Translations under genes and position numbers: made by a program | Notes under the pieces: generated by a model | Databases searched by the model: none | What the model saw: only the letters and a program-made list of their open reading frames with translations | What the model was told of the DNA's origin: nothing | Shown: positions 1 through 5,828 of the stretch, piece by piece | How the letters are laid out: the number at the start of each line of letters is the position of its first letter | How positions within the stretch are numbered: position 1 is the stretch's first letter | DNA from: Flavobacteriales bacterium | Lineage (GTDB): Bacteria > Bacteroidota > Bacteroidia > Flavobacteriales > Flavobacteriaceae | Reading direction: 5' to 3' | Assembly: GCA_027003085.1 (NCBI GenBank) | Contig: JALWYR010000123.1 | Location: forward strand, 1 to 5,896 | Length of the DNA: 5,896 bases

Positions 1-32
1 TTTGTCGAGAACAAAGCAGGCAATCCCGAAGG

Positions 33-76
33 CATAGCCGTAGCTATGGCAAGGGGTGCCAATGCCGTTGTCGGCA
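33..76. repeat. two adjacent small hairpins
   Basis: Two perfect short inverted repeats lie side by side. The first has CATAGC (33-38), a CGTA loop and GCTATG (43-48). The second has TGCCG (63-67), a TTGT loop and CGGCA (72-76). Neither is followed by a T tract, so they do not look like intrinsic terminators. Arms of 5 and 6 bases are short enough to arise by chance, but they sit at the start of a region with many better foldbacks. Confidence 0.35.
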
Positions 77-168
77 AAAAGAACAAAACTTGGTGTGATA
101 ATTTATGCTTGAAGCGATGCCTACCCTTCGGCTCATACCGCTTCCATCCCTGGCGCGATAATAAGGTG

Positions 169-186
169 CGCGCGATAAATCGCGCG
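169..186. repeat. perfect palindrome CGCGCGAT-AA-ATCGCGCG
   Basis: The 8-base arms CGCGCGAT (169-176) and ATCGCGCG (179-186) are perfectly complementary around AA, with a further possible G-T pair at 168/187. GCGCGAT-type palindromes resemble the short dispersed intergenic palindromes seen in many bacterial genomes. No T tract follows, so a terminator role is unlikely. Whether this is a family member or a lone palindrome needs the rest of the genome. Confidence 0.6.
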
Positions 187-270
187 TCCACAATAGTGCA
201 TCCGGCCATGGTTGAAGCATCCAGGTTTATGATTAACGTCCTACTGTAAACATTGAAGGAGTCCTGTTAT

Positions 271-358
271 TTCGACGAACGCAGTGAGACACGGATACTC
301 CATTCGGGACGGAATATTAAGTTCCTATTGTCCAATCCAAAATGAGATTCCTTCCCGA
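271..358. repeat. dispersed-repeat-like segment with a 12-base imperfect inverted repeat
   Basis: TTCGACGAACGCAGTGAG (271-288) followed by GAGATTCC (344-351) and CTTCGG words is the wording I associate with short intergenic repeats in Bacteroidota genomes. Within it, TCGGGACGGAAT (304-315) pairs with ATTCCTTCCCGA (347-358) at 11 of 12 positions around a 31-base loop. The segment has no plausible coding frame. Family membership is from memory of similar sequence; the foldback is read directly. Confidence 0.5.
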
Positions 359-381
359 CCTTCGGTGCAGGACAAGCTGGC

Positions 382-424
382 GTTTTGACTTGCTGTCGCC
401 CGGCAAAACTTTGTCGGAATGACA
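382..424. repeat. GTTTTG/CAAAAC foldback ending in CGGAATGACA
   Basis: GTTTTG (382-387) is complementary to CAAAAC (404-409). The segment ends in CGGAATGACA (415-424), whose last nine bases recur at 530-538 immediately after the ATTCCCGC palindrome. The shared GGAATGACA end suggests that related repeat ends have been inserted or shuffled here. The arms are short and the assignment is weak. Confidence 0.3.
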
Positions 425-510
425 TCGTTCTCCTATTGCAAATGTTGAAGGAGAGGATTCATGCCCAAGGGATTGATGAGGAGTCTAAATACAAATGTTA
501 CATTATTTTT

Positions 511-538
511 CTGGATTCCCGCTTTCGCGGGAATGACA
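511..538. repeat. ATTCCCGC palindromic dispersed repeat (dRS3-like)
   Basis: ATTCCCGC (515-522) and GCGGGAAT (527-534) form perfect 8-base arms around TTTC, flanked by CTGG on the left and GACA on the right. This ATTCCC...GGGAAT layout is the same type as the short dRS3 repeat of Neisseria and look-alike repeats in many other bacteria. When translated it gives the familiar false peptides WIPAFAGMT on this strand and IPAKAGIQ or HSRESGNP on the other, which explains the spurious open frames across it. No T tract follows, so it is not a standard terminator. Confidence 0.75.
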
Positions 539-551
539 AAACAGAATTCCC

Positions 552-579
552 GAGGAAACCGGAGGGTTCCGAGGCCTGC
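552..579. repeat. direct repeat, copy 1
   Basis: This 28-base segment, which begins GAGGAAACCG and ends GAGGCCTGC, recurs at 694-721 with 27 of 28 positions identical (G561 against A704). After the repeat both copies continue with related but diverged purine-rich sequence ending in GACC (587-590 and 727-730). No coding frame accounts for the similarity. Confidence 0.8.
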
Positions 580-693
580 GAAGCAAGACCAACGGCAAAG
601 CAAAGCGAAGCCGAGGGGCTTGCGGAGCCGCGGAGGGAAACAAGGCGCGGCCTTGGCATTGGCCTGTTGAAGCCGCAGGTTCCCGGAGCCGCC

Positions 694-721
694 GAGGAAA
701 CCGAAGGGTTCCGAGGCCTGC
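694..721. repeat. direct repeat, copy 2
   Basis: Second copy of the 28-base repeat at 552-579, with one mismatch and an offset of 142 bases. The material between the copies (about 580-693) is GC-rich and carries another GAGGGAAAC word, so the unit may be part of a longer degenerate array. Confidence 0.8.
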
Positions 722-774
722 AAGGAGACCGACAGGGCTCCGCAGCACGCGGAGCGAAACGCCGTCAGGCGGTT

Positions 775-790
775 CGCGCAGCCGCGCAGC
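775..790. repeat. tandem CGCGCAGC x2
   Basis: CGCGCAGC (775-782) is repeated exactly at 783-790. It sits at the end of the GC-rich block, just after a small CGCC-GTCA-GGCG foldback (760-771). Two copies of an 8-mer are a minor feature, probably slippage in low-complexity sequence. Confidence 0.5.
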
Positions 791-883
791 AAGACAAGGG
801 GCGCCGCGAAGGGATTTTCCTAGTCAAGGCGTTGAATAAACGATAAATCCCGCATCCAAACATTTGCCGCTAAAATTTTGCGC

Positions 884-917
884 CGCCGGCAGCGGAATGT
901 TCATTCCGCCGCCGGCG
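884..917. repeat. 16-base inverted repeat upstream of the M1 peptidase gene
   Basis: The arms 884-899 and 902-917 pair at 15 of 16 positions (A891 against C910 is the mismatch) and are separated by only TT, so the strand can form a long, nearly perfect hairpin centred on GGAATGTTCATTCC. It lies about 160 bases before the peptidase start. The following bases are GC-rich, not T-rich, so it is not a canonical intrinsic terminator. The 11-base word GCGCCGCCGGC at 880-890 also occurs at 5624-5634 downstream of menD, which links the two flanking repeat regions. Confidence 0.75.
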
Positions 918-943
918 CCCCGCAGGCTTGTGGAGCCCGCGTA

Positions 944-960
944 AAAGCCCGCAGGGCTTT
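944..960. repeat. perfect hairpin AAAGCCC-GCA-GGGCTTT
   Basis: The 7-base arms (944-950 and 954-960) are perfectly complementary around a GCA triloop. The next bases are GAAGCGG, so the T run needed for a strong terminator is only the TTT inside the arm. Together with the repeat at 884-917 it makes a strongly structured leader or boundary ahead of the operon. Confidence 0.6.
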
Positions 961-1023
961 GAAGCGGAAACCCGACACAAAAACATACATTACATTTATT
1001 CCATTACAAAATATTTCTTCCCT

Positions 1024-1059
1024 TTTGGCGTATATATTGCCGGATTATTCCTAATTTTA
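1024..1059 (+). promoter_or_regulatory. possible Bacteroidota-type promoter
   Basis: TAATTTTA (1052-1059) matches the Bacteroidota -7 element TAnnTTTG at all but the last base. TTTG (1024-1027) could be the -33 element, but the 24-base spacing is slightly longer than the usual range of about 17-23. The stretch 975-1077 is clearly more AT-rich than the sequence on either side, which fits a promoter region. A second partial -7 match, TACATTTA at 991-998, has no suitable -33 partner. Transcription from the first candidate would leave only a very short leader, so this is a tentative call. Confidence 0.25.
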
Positions 1060-1077
1060 GCCGCAAAATCCGAAGTC

Positions 1078-3339
1078 ATGAAAAAATTAATGCCGGTTCT
1101 GATTTTCTTTATCCTTTTGCCCTTGCAAGCACAAGAGAAAAAAATACCCAAAGGGCACGAAAATACCAGCAAATTCCGTCAAATGTATGATTTGCTTCCC
1201 ACGCCCAACCGCTACCGTTCGGCCAACGGTGCGCCCGGGCCCGATTATTATCAGAATTATGCCAACTACGATATGAACATCCAACTCATCGACGACAGCA
1301 AACAACCCGTGCTACGCGGTGAGGAAACCATCGAATATATCAACAATTCGCCCGATGTTTTGCCCTATTTGTGGATCCAACTCGACCAAAACCGGCGTGC
1401 ACCCGATTCCTTTACCGAACAAATCACACCCGACGGCGACAATGTGATGCTCCGCCCCGGCCGCTTTGTGAGTGAGTTTACCAACCAAGGCTACCAAGGC
1501 GGTTTCCATATCGAATCCGTAACCGATGCCGATGGCCGGGCATTGCCCCACACCATCAACTACACCATGATGCGTGTGGATTTGCGCACCCCCTTGCGAC
1601 CCGGCGAAAAAACCAAAATCAAAATCAAATGGTGGTATAACATCAATAATTTCAAACAAGACTGGGCCCGGTCGGGCTACGAAGATTTTCCCGATGGCGA
1701 AAAAGAATACATCATCGCCCAATTCTATCCCCGCATGGCGGTTTACGACGATGTGGAGGGCTGGCAAACCAATCAATTTATCGGAACGGGTGAATTCGCC
1801 TTGCCCTTCGGTGAGTTTACCGTGAATATCACCGCCCCGGCCGATTTCGTTATCGACGGAACCGGTCATTTGCTCAACCGCATGGCCGTGCTAACCCCCG
1901 AACAATGGCGGCGTTGGCTCAAAGCCACCAAAACCTACGATCGTCCTGTAATCGTGGTTACCGAAGCCGATGTTAAGCGAAAAATTCAAAACCCCGAACG
2001 GGAGCAAACCAAAACTTGGCGTTTCCATGCAAAAAAAGTGCGCGACTTTGCCTTTGCCGCTTCGCGGCGCTTTATCTACGATGCCATGGCCGTTAATATA
2101 GGCGGCGAAACCAAAATGGCCATATCCATGTATCCGCCCGAAGGTAATCCGCTGTGGGAAAAATATTCCACTCGCGTGGTGACCCACACGCTCAAATCCT
2201 ATTCCGACATCCTGTTCGACTATCCCTACCACAAGGCCATTTCGGTCAATGCCTTCCGCCAAGGCATGGAATATCCCATGATTTGCTGGAACTTCGGTCG
2301 CCCCGGTCCCGATGGCAAATACAACGAACGCACCAAAAACGGAATGATTGGCGTGATTATCCACGAAGTGGGCCACAACTGGTTTCCCATGGTGGTCAAT
2401 TCCGACGAGCGCCAATGGATGTGGATGGACGAAGGCCTCAACACCTTTGTGCAATTGCTCACCGAACAACGTTGGCAAAAGGGATTCCCTTCGCGTGGAT
2501 TTCCCAAAGACATCGTGCCCTTTATGATGGGCGACCAAAGCAAAATGCAACCCATCATGGTCAATGCCGACAATATGTTCAACCGCAGCATGACCGCTTA
2601 CAGCAAACCCGCCGCCGGACTCTATATACTGCGCGAAGTGATTTTGGGCCACAAGCTTTTTGACCACGCCCTGAAAACCTATGCCAACCGCTGGAAATTC
2701 AAACATCCCACACCGGCCGACTTTTTCCGCACCATGGAAGACGCTTCGGGCACCGATTTGGATTGGTTTTGGCGCGGATGGTTCTTCACCACCGGCGTTA
2801 ATGATATCGGTATCAAAAAGGTTAGCCGTTTTTATGTAACCGACCGGCCCACCACCCGCATCAAAAACATGGCCAAACGCTATGGCATCAAGGTCAAAGA
2901 CCTTCCTAAATTCGTTTCCCTGGTGTCGGAAGACAGCCCCGATTTCCGGCCCGAAATGAAACAAAAACAGGATATCCTCAGTCAAACACCGGCTTTGAAA
3001 CATTATTTGGAAACCCATTTCGGCCCCGACGAACTGAAAAACATCAAAGCGCCCAAATATTTCTACCAAGTGGTGTTCGAGAAAAACGGCGAACTGGTCA
3101 TGCCCATCGTCCTGCGTGTTACCTACGACGACGGAACGCAAAAAACCTACAAGTATCCGGCCGAAATTTGGCGTTTTAACGACAAGGAAGTGAAAAAACT
3201 TTTGGTTTCGGACAAAAAAATCGTCAAGTTCGAAATCGATCCCGACCAGTTGACGGCCGACGTAAACACCGATAATAATGTCTGGCCGCGCGACAAAAAA
3301 GTGAACCGTTTCAACCAATTGAAAAAACAACTCAAATAA
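1078..3339 (+). CDS. secreted M1-family zinc metallopeptidase (aminopeptidase N-like)
   Basis: This 753-residue protein is an exported zinc peptidase of the gluzincin M1 family, expected to remove residues from peptide N-termini in the periplasm. The start ATG is followed by MKKLMPVLIFFILLPLQAQ, a clear Sec signal peptide with likely cleavage after Ala18. No Cys is present for lipidation, and the protein ends KKQLK with no type IX sorting domain. An N-terminal beta domain (for example GEETIEYINNS, 81-91) precedes the thermolysin-like domain. Substrate motif GMEYP is at 396-400, where classical M1 enzymes have GAMEN. The zinc site HEVGH (429-433) has its third ligand at Glu452 in WMDEGLN, exactly HEXXH-18-E, and Tyr508 is the likely transition-state tyrosine. 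DWFWRGWFF is at 562-570. The frame stays open upstream to a TTG at 928, but that extension crosses the hairpins and would bury the signal peptide. The substrate is unknown. First gene of the putative operon, 7 bases before the redoxin gene. Confidence 0.93.
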   Translation: MKKLMPVLIFFILLPLQAQEKKIPKGHENTSKFRQMYDLLPTPNRYRSANGAPGPDYYQNYANYDMNIQLIDDSKQPVLRGEETIEYINNSPDVLPYLWIQLDQNRRAPDSFTEQITPDGDNVMLRPGRFVSEFTNQGYQGGFHIESVTDADGRALPHTINYTMMRVDLRTPLRPGEKTKIKIKWWYNINNFKQDWARSGYEDFPDGEKEYIIAQFYPRMAVYDDVEGWQTNQFIGTGEFALPFGEFTVNITAPADFVIDGTGHLLNRMAVLTPEQWRRWLKATKTYDRPVIVVTEADVKRKIQNPEREQTKTWRFHAKKVRDFAFAASRRFIYDAMAVNIGGETKMAISMYPPEGNPLWEKYSTRVVTHTLKSYSDILFDYPYHKAISVNAFRQGMEYPMICWNFGRPGPDGKYNERTKNGMIGVIIHEVGHNWFPMVVNSDERQWMWMDEGLNTFVQLLTEQRWQKGFPSRGFPKDIVPFMMGDQSKMQPIMVNADNMFNRSMTAYSKPAAGLYILREVILGHKLFDHALKTYANRWKFKHPTPADFFRTMEDASGTDLDWFWRGWFFTTGVNDIGIKKVSRFYVTDRPTTRIKNMAKRYGIKVKDLPKFVSLVSEDSPDFRPEMKQKQDILSQTPALKHYLETHFGPDELKNIKAPKYFYQVVFEKNGELVMPIVLRVTYDDGTQKTYKYPAEIWRFNDKEVKKLLVSDKKIVKFEIDPDQLTADVNTDNNVWPRDKKVNRFNQLKKQLK

Positions 3340-3346
3340 TCCGGCT

Positions 3347-3910
3347 ATGGCAGCAACACCTTCCAGCATGCTACCCTTGGGCACGCCTGCGCCCCGCTTT
3401 ACTTTGCCCGACACCGTGAGCGGAAAAACTTTGACCTACGAGGATGTCAAAGGCCCCAAAGGCACGGTGATTATGTTCATTTGCAACCATTGCCCCTACG
3501 TCAAGCACGTAAACCACGAATTGGTGCGTTTGGCCAAAGATTATATGCCCCGTGGCATCGGTTTTGCCGCCATCAGCGCCAACGACGTAAGCCGATATCC
3601 CGACGACGCGCCCGACAAGATGAAGGAAACCGCCTTGCGCTTGGGCTATCCGTTCCCCTACCTCTACGACGAACCGCAGGATACGGCCCGTGCCTACCGG
3701 GCGGCCTGCACGCCTGACTTTTTTGTGTTCGATGCCAACGACCGCTTGGTCTACCGGGGCCAATTGGACGACAGCCGGCCGGGCAACGGAAAGCCGGTAA
3801 CGGGCAAAGACCTGCGCCGGGCCCTTGACCTTTTGCTCCAAGGGAAAACCATCCCCGACGAGGAACAAATGCCCAGCATCGGTTGCAGCATCAAATGGAA
3901 AGAATCTTAG
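3347..3910 (+). CDS. thioredoxin-fold redoxin, peroxiredoxin-like (CNHCPYV type)
   Basis: This 187-residue protein belongs to the AhpC/TSA-redoxin superfamily, in the peroxiredoxin-like group marked by CNHCPYV. The redox motif is C46-N-H-C49 after the beta strand GTVIMFI, so it is a CXXC protein and not a one-cysteine peroxiredoxin. The N-terminal LGTPAPRFTLPD (11-22) is the usual AhpC/TSA entry. CTPDFFVFD (121-129) supplies the cis-Pro loop with an additional Cys121. The tail MPSIGCSIKWK, with Cys180, is a conserved ending of this group as I remember it. There is no signal peptide or membrane segment, so it should be cytoplasmic. A disulfide reductase or peroxidase-type activity is inferred from the family; the physiological partner is unknown. 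Met1 is chosen because it leaves 7 bases after the peptidase stop; Met8 is a possible alternative. No Shine-Dalgarno sequence is visible. Confidence 0.9.
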   Translation: MAATPSSMLPLGTPAPRFTLPDTVSGKTLTYEDVKGPKGTVIMFICNHCPYVKHVNHELVRLAKDYMPRGIGFAAISANDVSRYPDDAPDKMKETALRLGYPFPYLYDEPQDTARAYRAACTPDFFVFDANDRLVYRGQLDDSRPGNGKPVTGKDLRRALDLLLQGKTIPDEEQMPSIGCSIKWKES

Positions 3911-3917
3911 GCCCGTG
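3908..3917 (+). promoter_or_regulatory. redoxin stop / menD GTG start junction
   Basis: The TAG of the redoxin gene (3908-3910) is followed by GCCC and then GTG (3915-3917) in the menD frame. The 4-base gap, the rare start codon and the absence of any in-frame ATG nearby favour translation of menD by ribosomes that have just terminated. The distance from GTG to the SPGSR motif (26 residues) fits the normal MenD N-terminus, which supports this start over upstream TTG codons. Confidence 0.6.
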
Positions 3918-5591
3918 CATTCGGCCAAGGCCCAAGTCCGCTTGCTTTTCGACCACCTGGAAGCCGCAGGTGTTCGCGATTTGGTCATTTCGCCCGGATC
4001 GCGCAATGCTCCTTTGATTATCGAAGCACAGGCGCGGCCGCATTTCGAAAAAACCGTTATTCCCGACGAGCGGTCGGCGGGTTTCGTGGCCCTGGGTATG
4101 GCCGAGGCATCCGGACAACCGGTGGCGGTGATTTCCACCTCGGGCACGGCTATGCTCAACTACCATCCGGCGGTGGCCGAAGCCTTTTACCGGCAATTAC
4201 CGCTTATTGTTATCAGTGCCGACCGCCCCGAATACCGCATCGACAAGGGCGAGGGCCAAAGCATAAGGCAGCGCGGGGCTTTGCACAATCATGTGATTGC
4301 CGAAACCCACCTTTCGGAAAGCGAAAGCCCCGAAGCATGGAACCAACAACTGACGGATGTTTTTAGCCGGCTCCTTCAACAAAACGGGCCTGTTCACATC
4401 AATATGCCCTTCGAGGAACCGCTCTACGAAACCACCGGTTCCGTTACACGCCAAACCATTTCCGCCTATTCCCGGCCCGAAGCCGGACCCTTGGACGATG
4501 CCCGGATTGACCGCCTGGAAAAAATTTGGCAACAAGCCGGCCGCAAAATGATTATTGCCGCCCAAGGCCGTTTCGACCCCATTGTGAACCTCCAATTGGA
4601 ACGCCTGGCCGCCCGGCCCGACACGGTGGTGCTTACCGAAACCACCGCCAACCTTGACGCAAAAGGCCTTTTGGCCCATATCGACCGGCTGATTTTTCCG
4701 CTTACCGGTGCGCAATGGGAACAACTTGCACCCGATTTGGTCATTAGCCTGGGCAACAACATCATTTCGAAAAAAATCAAGTTCCTCCTTCGTCAAAGAC
4801 CGCCCGCCCAAGGGCATTGGCACATCGGCCCGCACTATATCACGCCCGACACCTTCGACCGGCTGACCGAACATATCCACACATCGCCCGCCTTGTTTTT
4901 CAGTCAGTGGCTTTTTCGCACGGCCTACGAAAAACCCGGAGGCCACTATGCCCGGCGCTGGATGCATTTGGCGGCGCGAAGGGCGGCAAAACACCGGGAA
5001 TTCGCCCGCAAGGTTGCTTGGAGCGATTGGATGTTCTACGATTTGCTCAGCCAAAACCTGCCGGCCGGCCATCACGTGCATTGGGCCAACAGCACGGTGG
5101 TGCGCTACGCGCAACTTTTCGATTTCCACAACCGGGTTCGCCATTCGGCCAACCGCGGCACTTCGGGCATCGACGGAAGTCATTCCACGGCCTTGGGCTA
5201 TGCCCGGCGCACCCAAGCGCCCGTGTTGCACGTAACGGGCGATTTGTCGTTCCTCTACGACAGCAACGCGCTGTGGGCACCTTGGCCCGCGAACCTGAAA
5301 ACCATTGTGTTGCAAAACGGCGGTGGCGATATTTTCCGCTTTATTCCCGGCCCGTCGTCGGTTGAAAATTACGAACGCTACTTTGTGGCTCCGCCCGCGG
5401 CCGATTTGGAAAAACTGGCCGAGGCTTTCGGACTAAACACGCTGACAATCACCACGAAAAGCCGTTCCCGGGCTGCCGGACAACTGCAAGATTTTCTGGC
5501 CGATACCGCCTCACAAATTCTGATTGTAGACACTTCGGATGCCCCCAATGCACAGATTTTGAGGGAATATTTCAAGGCTTTGGCCGACTGA
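3915..5591 (+). CDS. menD: MenD, SEPHCHC synthase (menaquinone biosynthesis)
   Basis: MenD is the ThDP- and Mg-dependent enzyme that joins isochorismate to 2-oxoglutarate with loss of CO2, giving SEPHCHC, the first committed step of menaquinone synthesis. The 558 residues compare with about 556 in E. coli. Visible motifs in order: SPGSRNAPL (26-34); DERSAGF (51-57) with Glu52 as the likely ThDP-activating glutamate; TSGTAMLNYHPAVAEA (75-90); SADRP (101-105); GQSIRQ (114-119); HINMPFEEPLY (161-171); NSTVVR (392-397) with Ser393 and Arg397 as likely substrate contacts; RGTSGIDGSHSTALG (414-428); GDLSFLYD (442-449) with Asp443 as a metal ligand; and NGGGDIFRFIPGP (468-480). The start is GTG at 3915, four bases after the redoxin stop. 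The frame also opens at a TTG (3825), but that adds 30 unrelated residues overlapping the redoxin, and no in-frame ATG lies between. Cytoplasmic; quinone supply for respiration. Confidence 0.96.
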   Translation: MHSAKAQVRLLFDHLEAAGVRDLVISPGSRNAPLIIEAQARPHFEKTVIPDERSAGFVALGMAEASGQPVAVISTSGTAMLNYHPAVAEAFYRQLPLIVISADRPEYRIDKGEGQSIRQRGALHNHVIAETHLSESESPEAWNQQLTDVFSRLLQQNGPVHINMPFEEPLYETTGSVTRQTISAYSRPEAGPLDDARIDRLEKIWQQAGRKMIIAAQGRFDPIVNLQLERLAARPDTVVLTETTANLDAKGLLAHIDRLIFPLTGAQWEQLAPDLVISLGNNIISKKIKFLLRQRPPAQGHWHIGPHYITPDTFDRLTEHIHTSPALFFSQWLFRTAYEKPGGHYARRWMHLAARRAAKHREFARKVAWSDWMFYDLLSQNLPAGHHVHWANSTVVRYAQLFDFHNRVRHSANRGTSGIDGSHSTALGYARRTQAPVLHVTGDLSFLYDSNALWAPWPANLKTIVLQNGGGDIFRFIPGPSSVENYERYFVAPPAADLEKLAEAFGLNTLTITTKSRSRAAGQLQDFLADTASQILIVDTSDAPNAQILREYFKALAD

Positions 5592-5599
5592 TTTTTTCG

Positions 5600-5628
5600 G
5601 GCGCCCCGGCGTCCGGTTTCGGGGCGCC
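5600..5628 (+). terminator. hairpin directly after menD; weak terminator candidate
   Basis: GGCGCCCCG (5600-5608) and CGGGGCGCC (5620-5628) form a perfect 9-base stem with an 11-base loop, starting 8 bases after the menD stop. The T run (5592-5597) lies before the stem, not after it, and on the other strand the stem would be followed by A residues. A canonical intrinsic terminator is therefore not satisfied on either strand. It may still stabilise or bound the transcript. Confidence 0.35.
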
Positions 5629-5653
5629 GCCGGCGGGCGTATGCCCGCGGCGG
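5627..5653. repeat. 11-bp bulged hairpin
   Basis: The arms 5627-5638 and 5643-5653 pair over 11 bases with G5632 bulged, around the loop GTAT. It overlaps the previous hairpin by two bases, so the two stems compete or stack. No T tract follows. Confidence 0.5.
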
Positions 5654-5654
5654 T

Positions 5655-5752
5655 TGGCCGGATGTGGAAGCGGGTTTATCGTCGGCCCCGTCCCCGCGGC
5701 TTCGCCGCGGGGACGGGTCGTTTGTTGATTTCCAATCGGTTACATCCGGCCA
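5655..5752. repeat. outer inverted repeat enclosing the 14-bp hairpin
   Basis: TGGCCGGATGT (5655-5665) and ACATCCGGCCA (5742-5752) are perfect 11-base complements. Their midpoint (about 5703.5) nearly coincides with the centre of the inner hairpin at 5687-5717, giving a nested, nearly symmetric foldback of 98 bases. This layout resembles a compact REP/BIME-like or MITE-like unit, but there is no visible target duplication and no second copy in the window. Confidence 0.65.
5687..5717 (+). terminator. perfect 14-bp stem, best terminator candidate for the operon
   Basis: CCCGTCCCCGCGGC (5687-5700) and GCCGCGGGGACGGG (5704-5717) pair without mismatch around a TTC triloop. The next bases, TCGTTTGTTGATTT (5718-5731), are T-rich but not a clean run. 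The stem lies 96 bases after the menD stop. It is the strongest hairpin in the window and is either an imperfect intrinsic terminator or the core of the repeat unit at 5655-5752. Confidence 0.45.
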
Positions 5753-5758
5753 TCCGCC

Positions 5759-5775
5759 CGGCGCCTACGGCGCCG
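5759..5775. repeat. hairpin CGGCGCC-TAC-GGCGCCG
   Basis: The 7-base perfect arms (5759-5765 and 5769-5775) flank a TAC triloop. It has the same short-loop architecture as the hairpins at 5687-5717 and 944-960. No T run follows. Confidence 0.6.
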
Positions 5776-5782
5776 AGGCGGC

Positions 5783-5828
5783 GCACCGGCCGTTGCTTCA
5801 AGCGGCGGAGCGCTCTCGCACCGGCCGG
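5783..5828. repeat. direct repeat GCACCGGCCG x2
   Basis: GCACCGGCCG occurs at 5783-5792 and again at 5819-5828, 36 bases apart. Between them lies the 8-base palindrome GAGCGCTC (5808-5815). The word is itself GC-palindromic in part, so its recurrence in such biased sequence carries limited weight. Confidence 0.45.

Larger units (their letters stand above)
1..900. other. repeat-rich stretch without a convincing gene
   Basis: I see no supportable gene in this stretch. The frame from base 1 to the stop at 247-249 is open, but its translation (for example AVAMARGANAVVGKK, then a Cys/Arg-rich segment) matches no family I recognise, and it runs straight through a perfect hairpin at 169-186. A longer open frame at 385-846 is almost entirely translated repeat sequence; LDSRFRGNDK in it is the typical spurious peptide produced by the ATTCCCGC palindrome. 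Composition shifts along the stretch: mixed AT/GC up to about 540, then a GC-rich, purine-rich block (about 545-830) with repeated GAGGAAACC-like words, then a short AT-rich gap before the next inverted repeat. It looks like an intergenic region that has accumulated several small repeat families. A decayed 3' end of an upstream gene at bases 1-120 cannot be excluded. Confidence 0.6.

Noticed and set aside
552..721. CRISPR-like array
   Set aside because: Only two copies, imperfect, 142 bases apart, with no regular spacers and no cas gene nearby.
385..846. 153-codon plus-strand frame across the repeat block
   Set aside because: Its translation is made of known repeat artefacts (LDSRFRGNDK) and low-complexity Arg/Ala/Glu sequence from the purine-rich block; overlapping frames on both strands are also open.
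1..900. tRNA or rRNA gene in the left non-coding region
   Set aside because: I found no GTTCNANNC-type T-arm with a matching acceptor stem and no rRNA-like conserved words.
928..1077. In-frame upstream extension of the peptidase from a TTG, including a hydrophobic stretch
   Set aside because: The ATG at 1078 begins a textbook signal peptide; the extension would bury it and would translate the hairpin at 944-960.
1891..3414. 507-codon open frame on the minus strand opposite the peptidase gene
   Set aside because: It is antisense to a gene with full catalytic motifs, its translation has no recognisable domain, and such long antisense frames are common opposite this codon usage.
3371..4159. 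262-codon open frame on the minus strand across the redoxin and menD junction
   Set aside because: Antisense to two well-supported genes, with no domain or start context.
4197..5315. 372-codon open frame on the minus strand opposite menD
   Set aside because: Shadow of menD; the plus strand carries every MenD motif and the minus translation resembles no family.
5592..5628. Canonical rho-independent terminator immediately after menD
   Set aside because: The T6 run precedes the stem instead of following it, and the opposite strand would have A residues after the stem.
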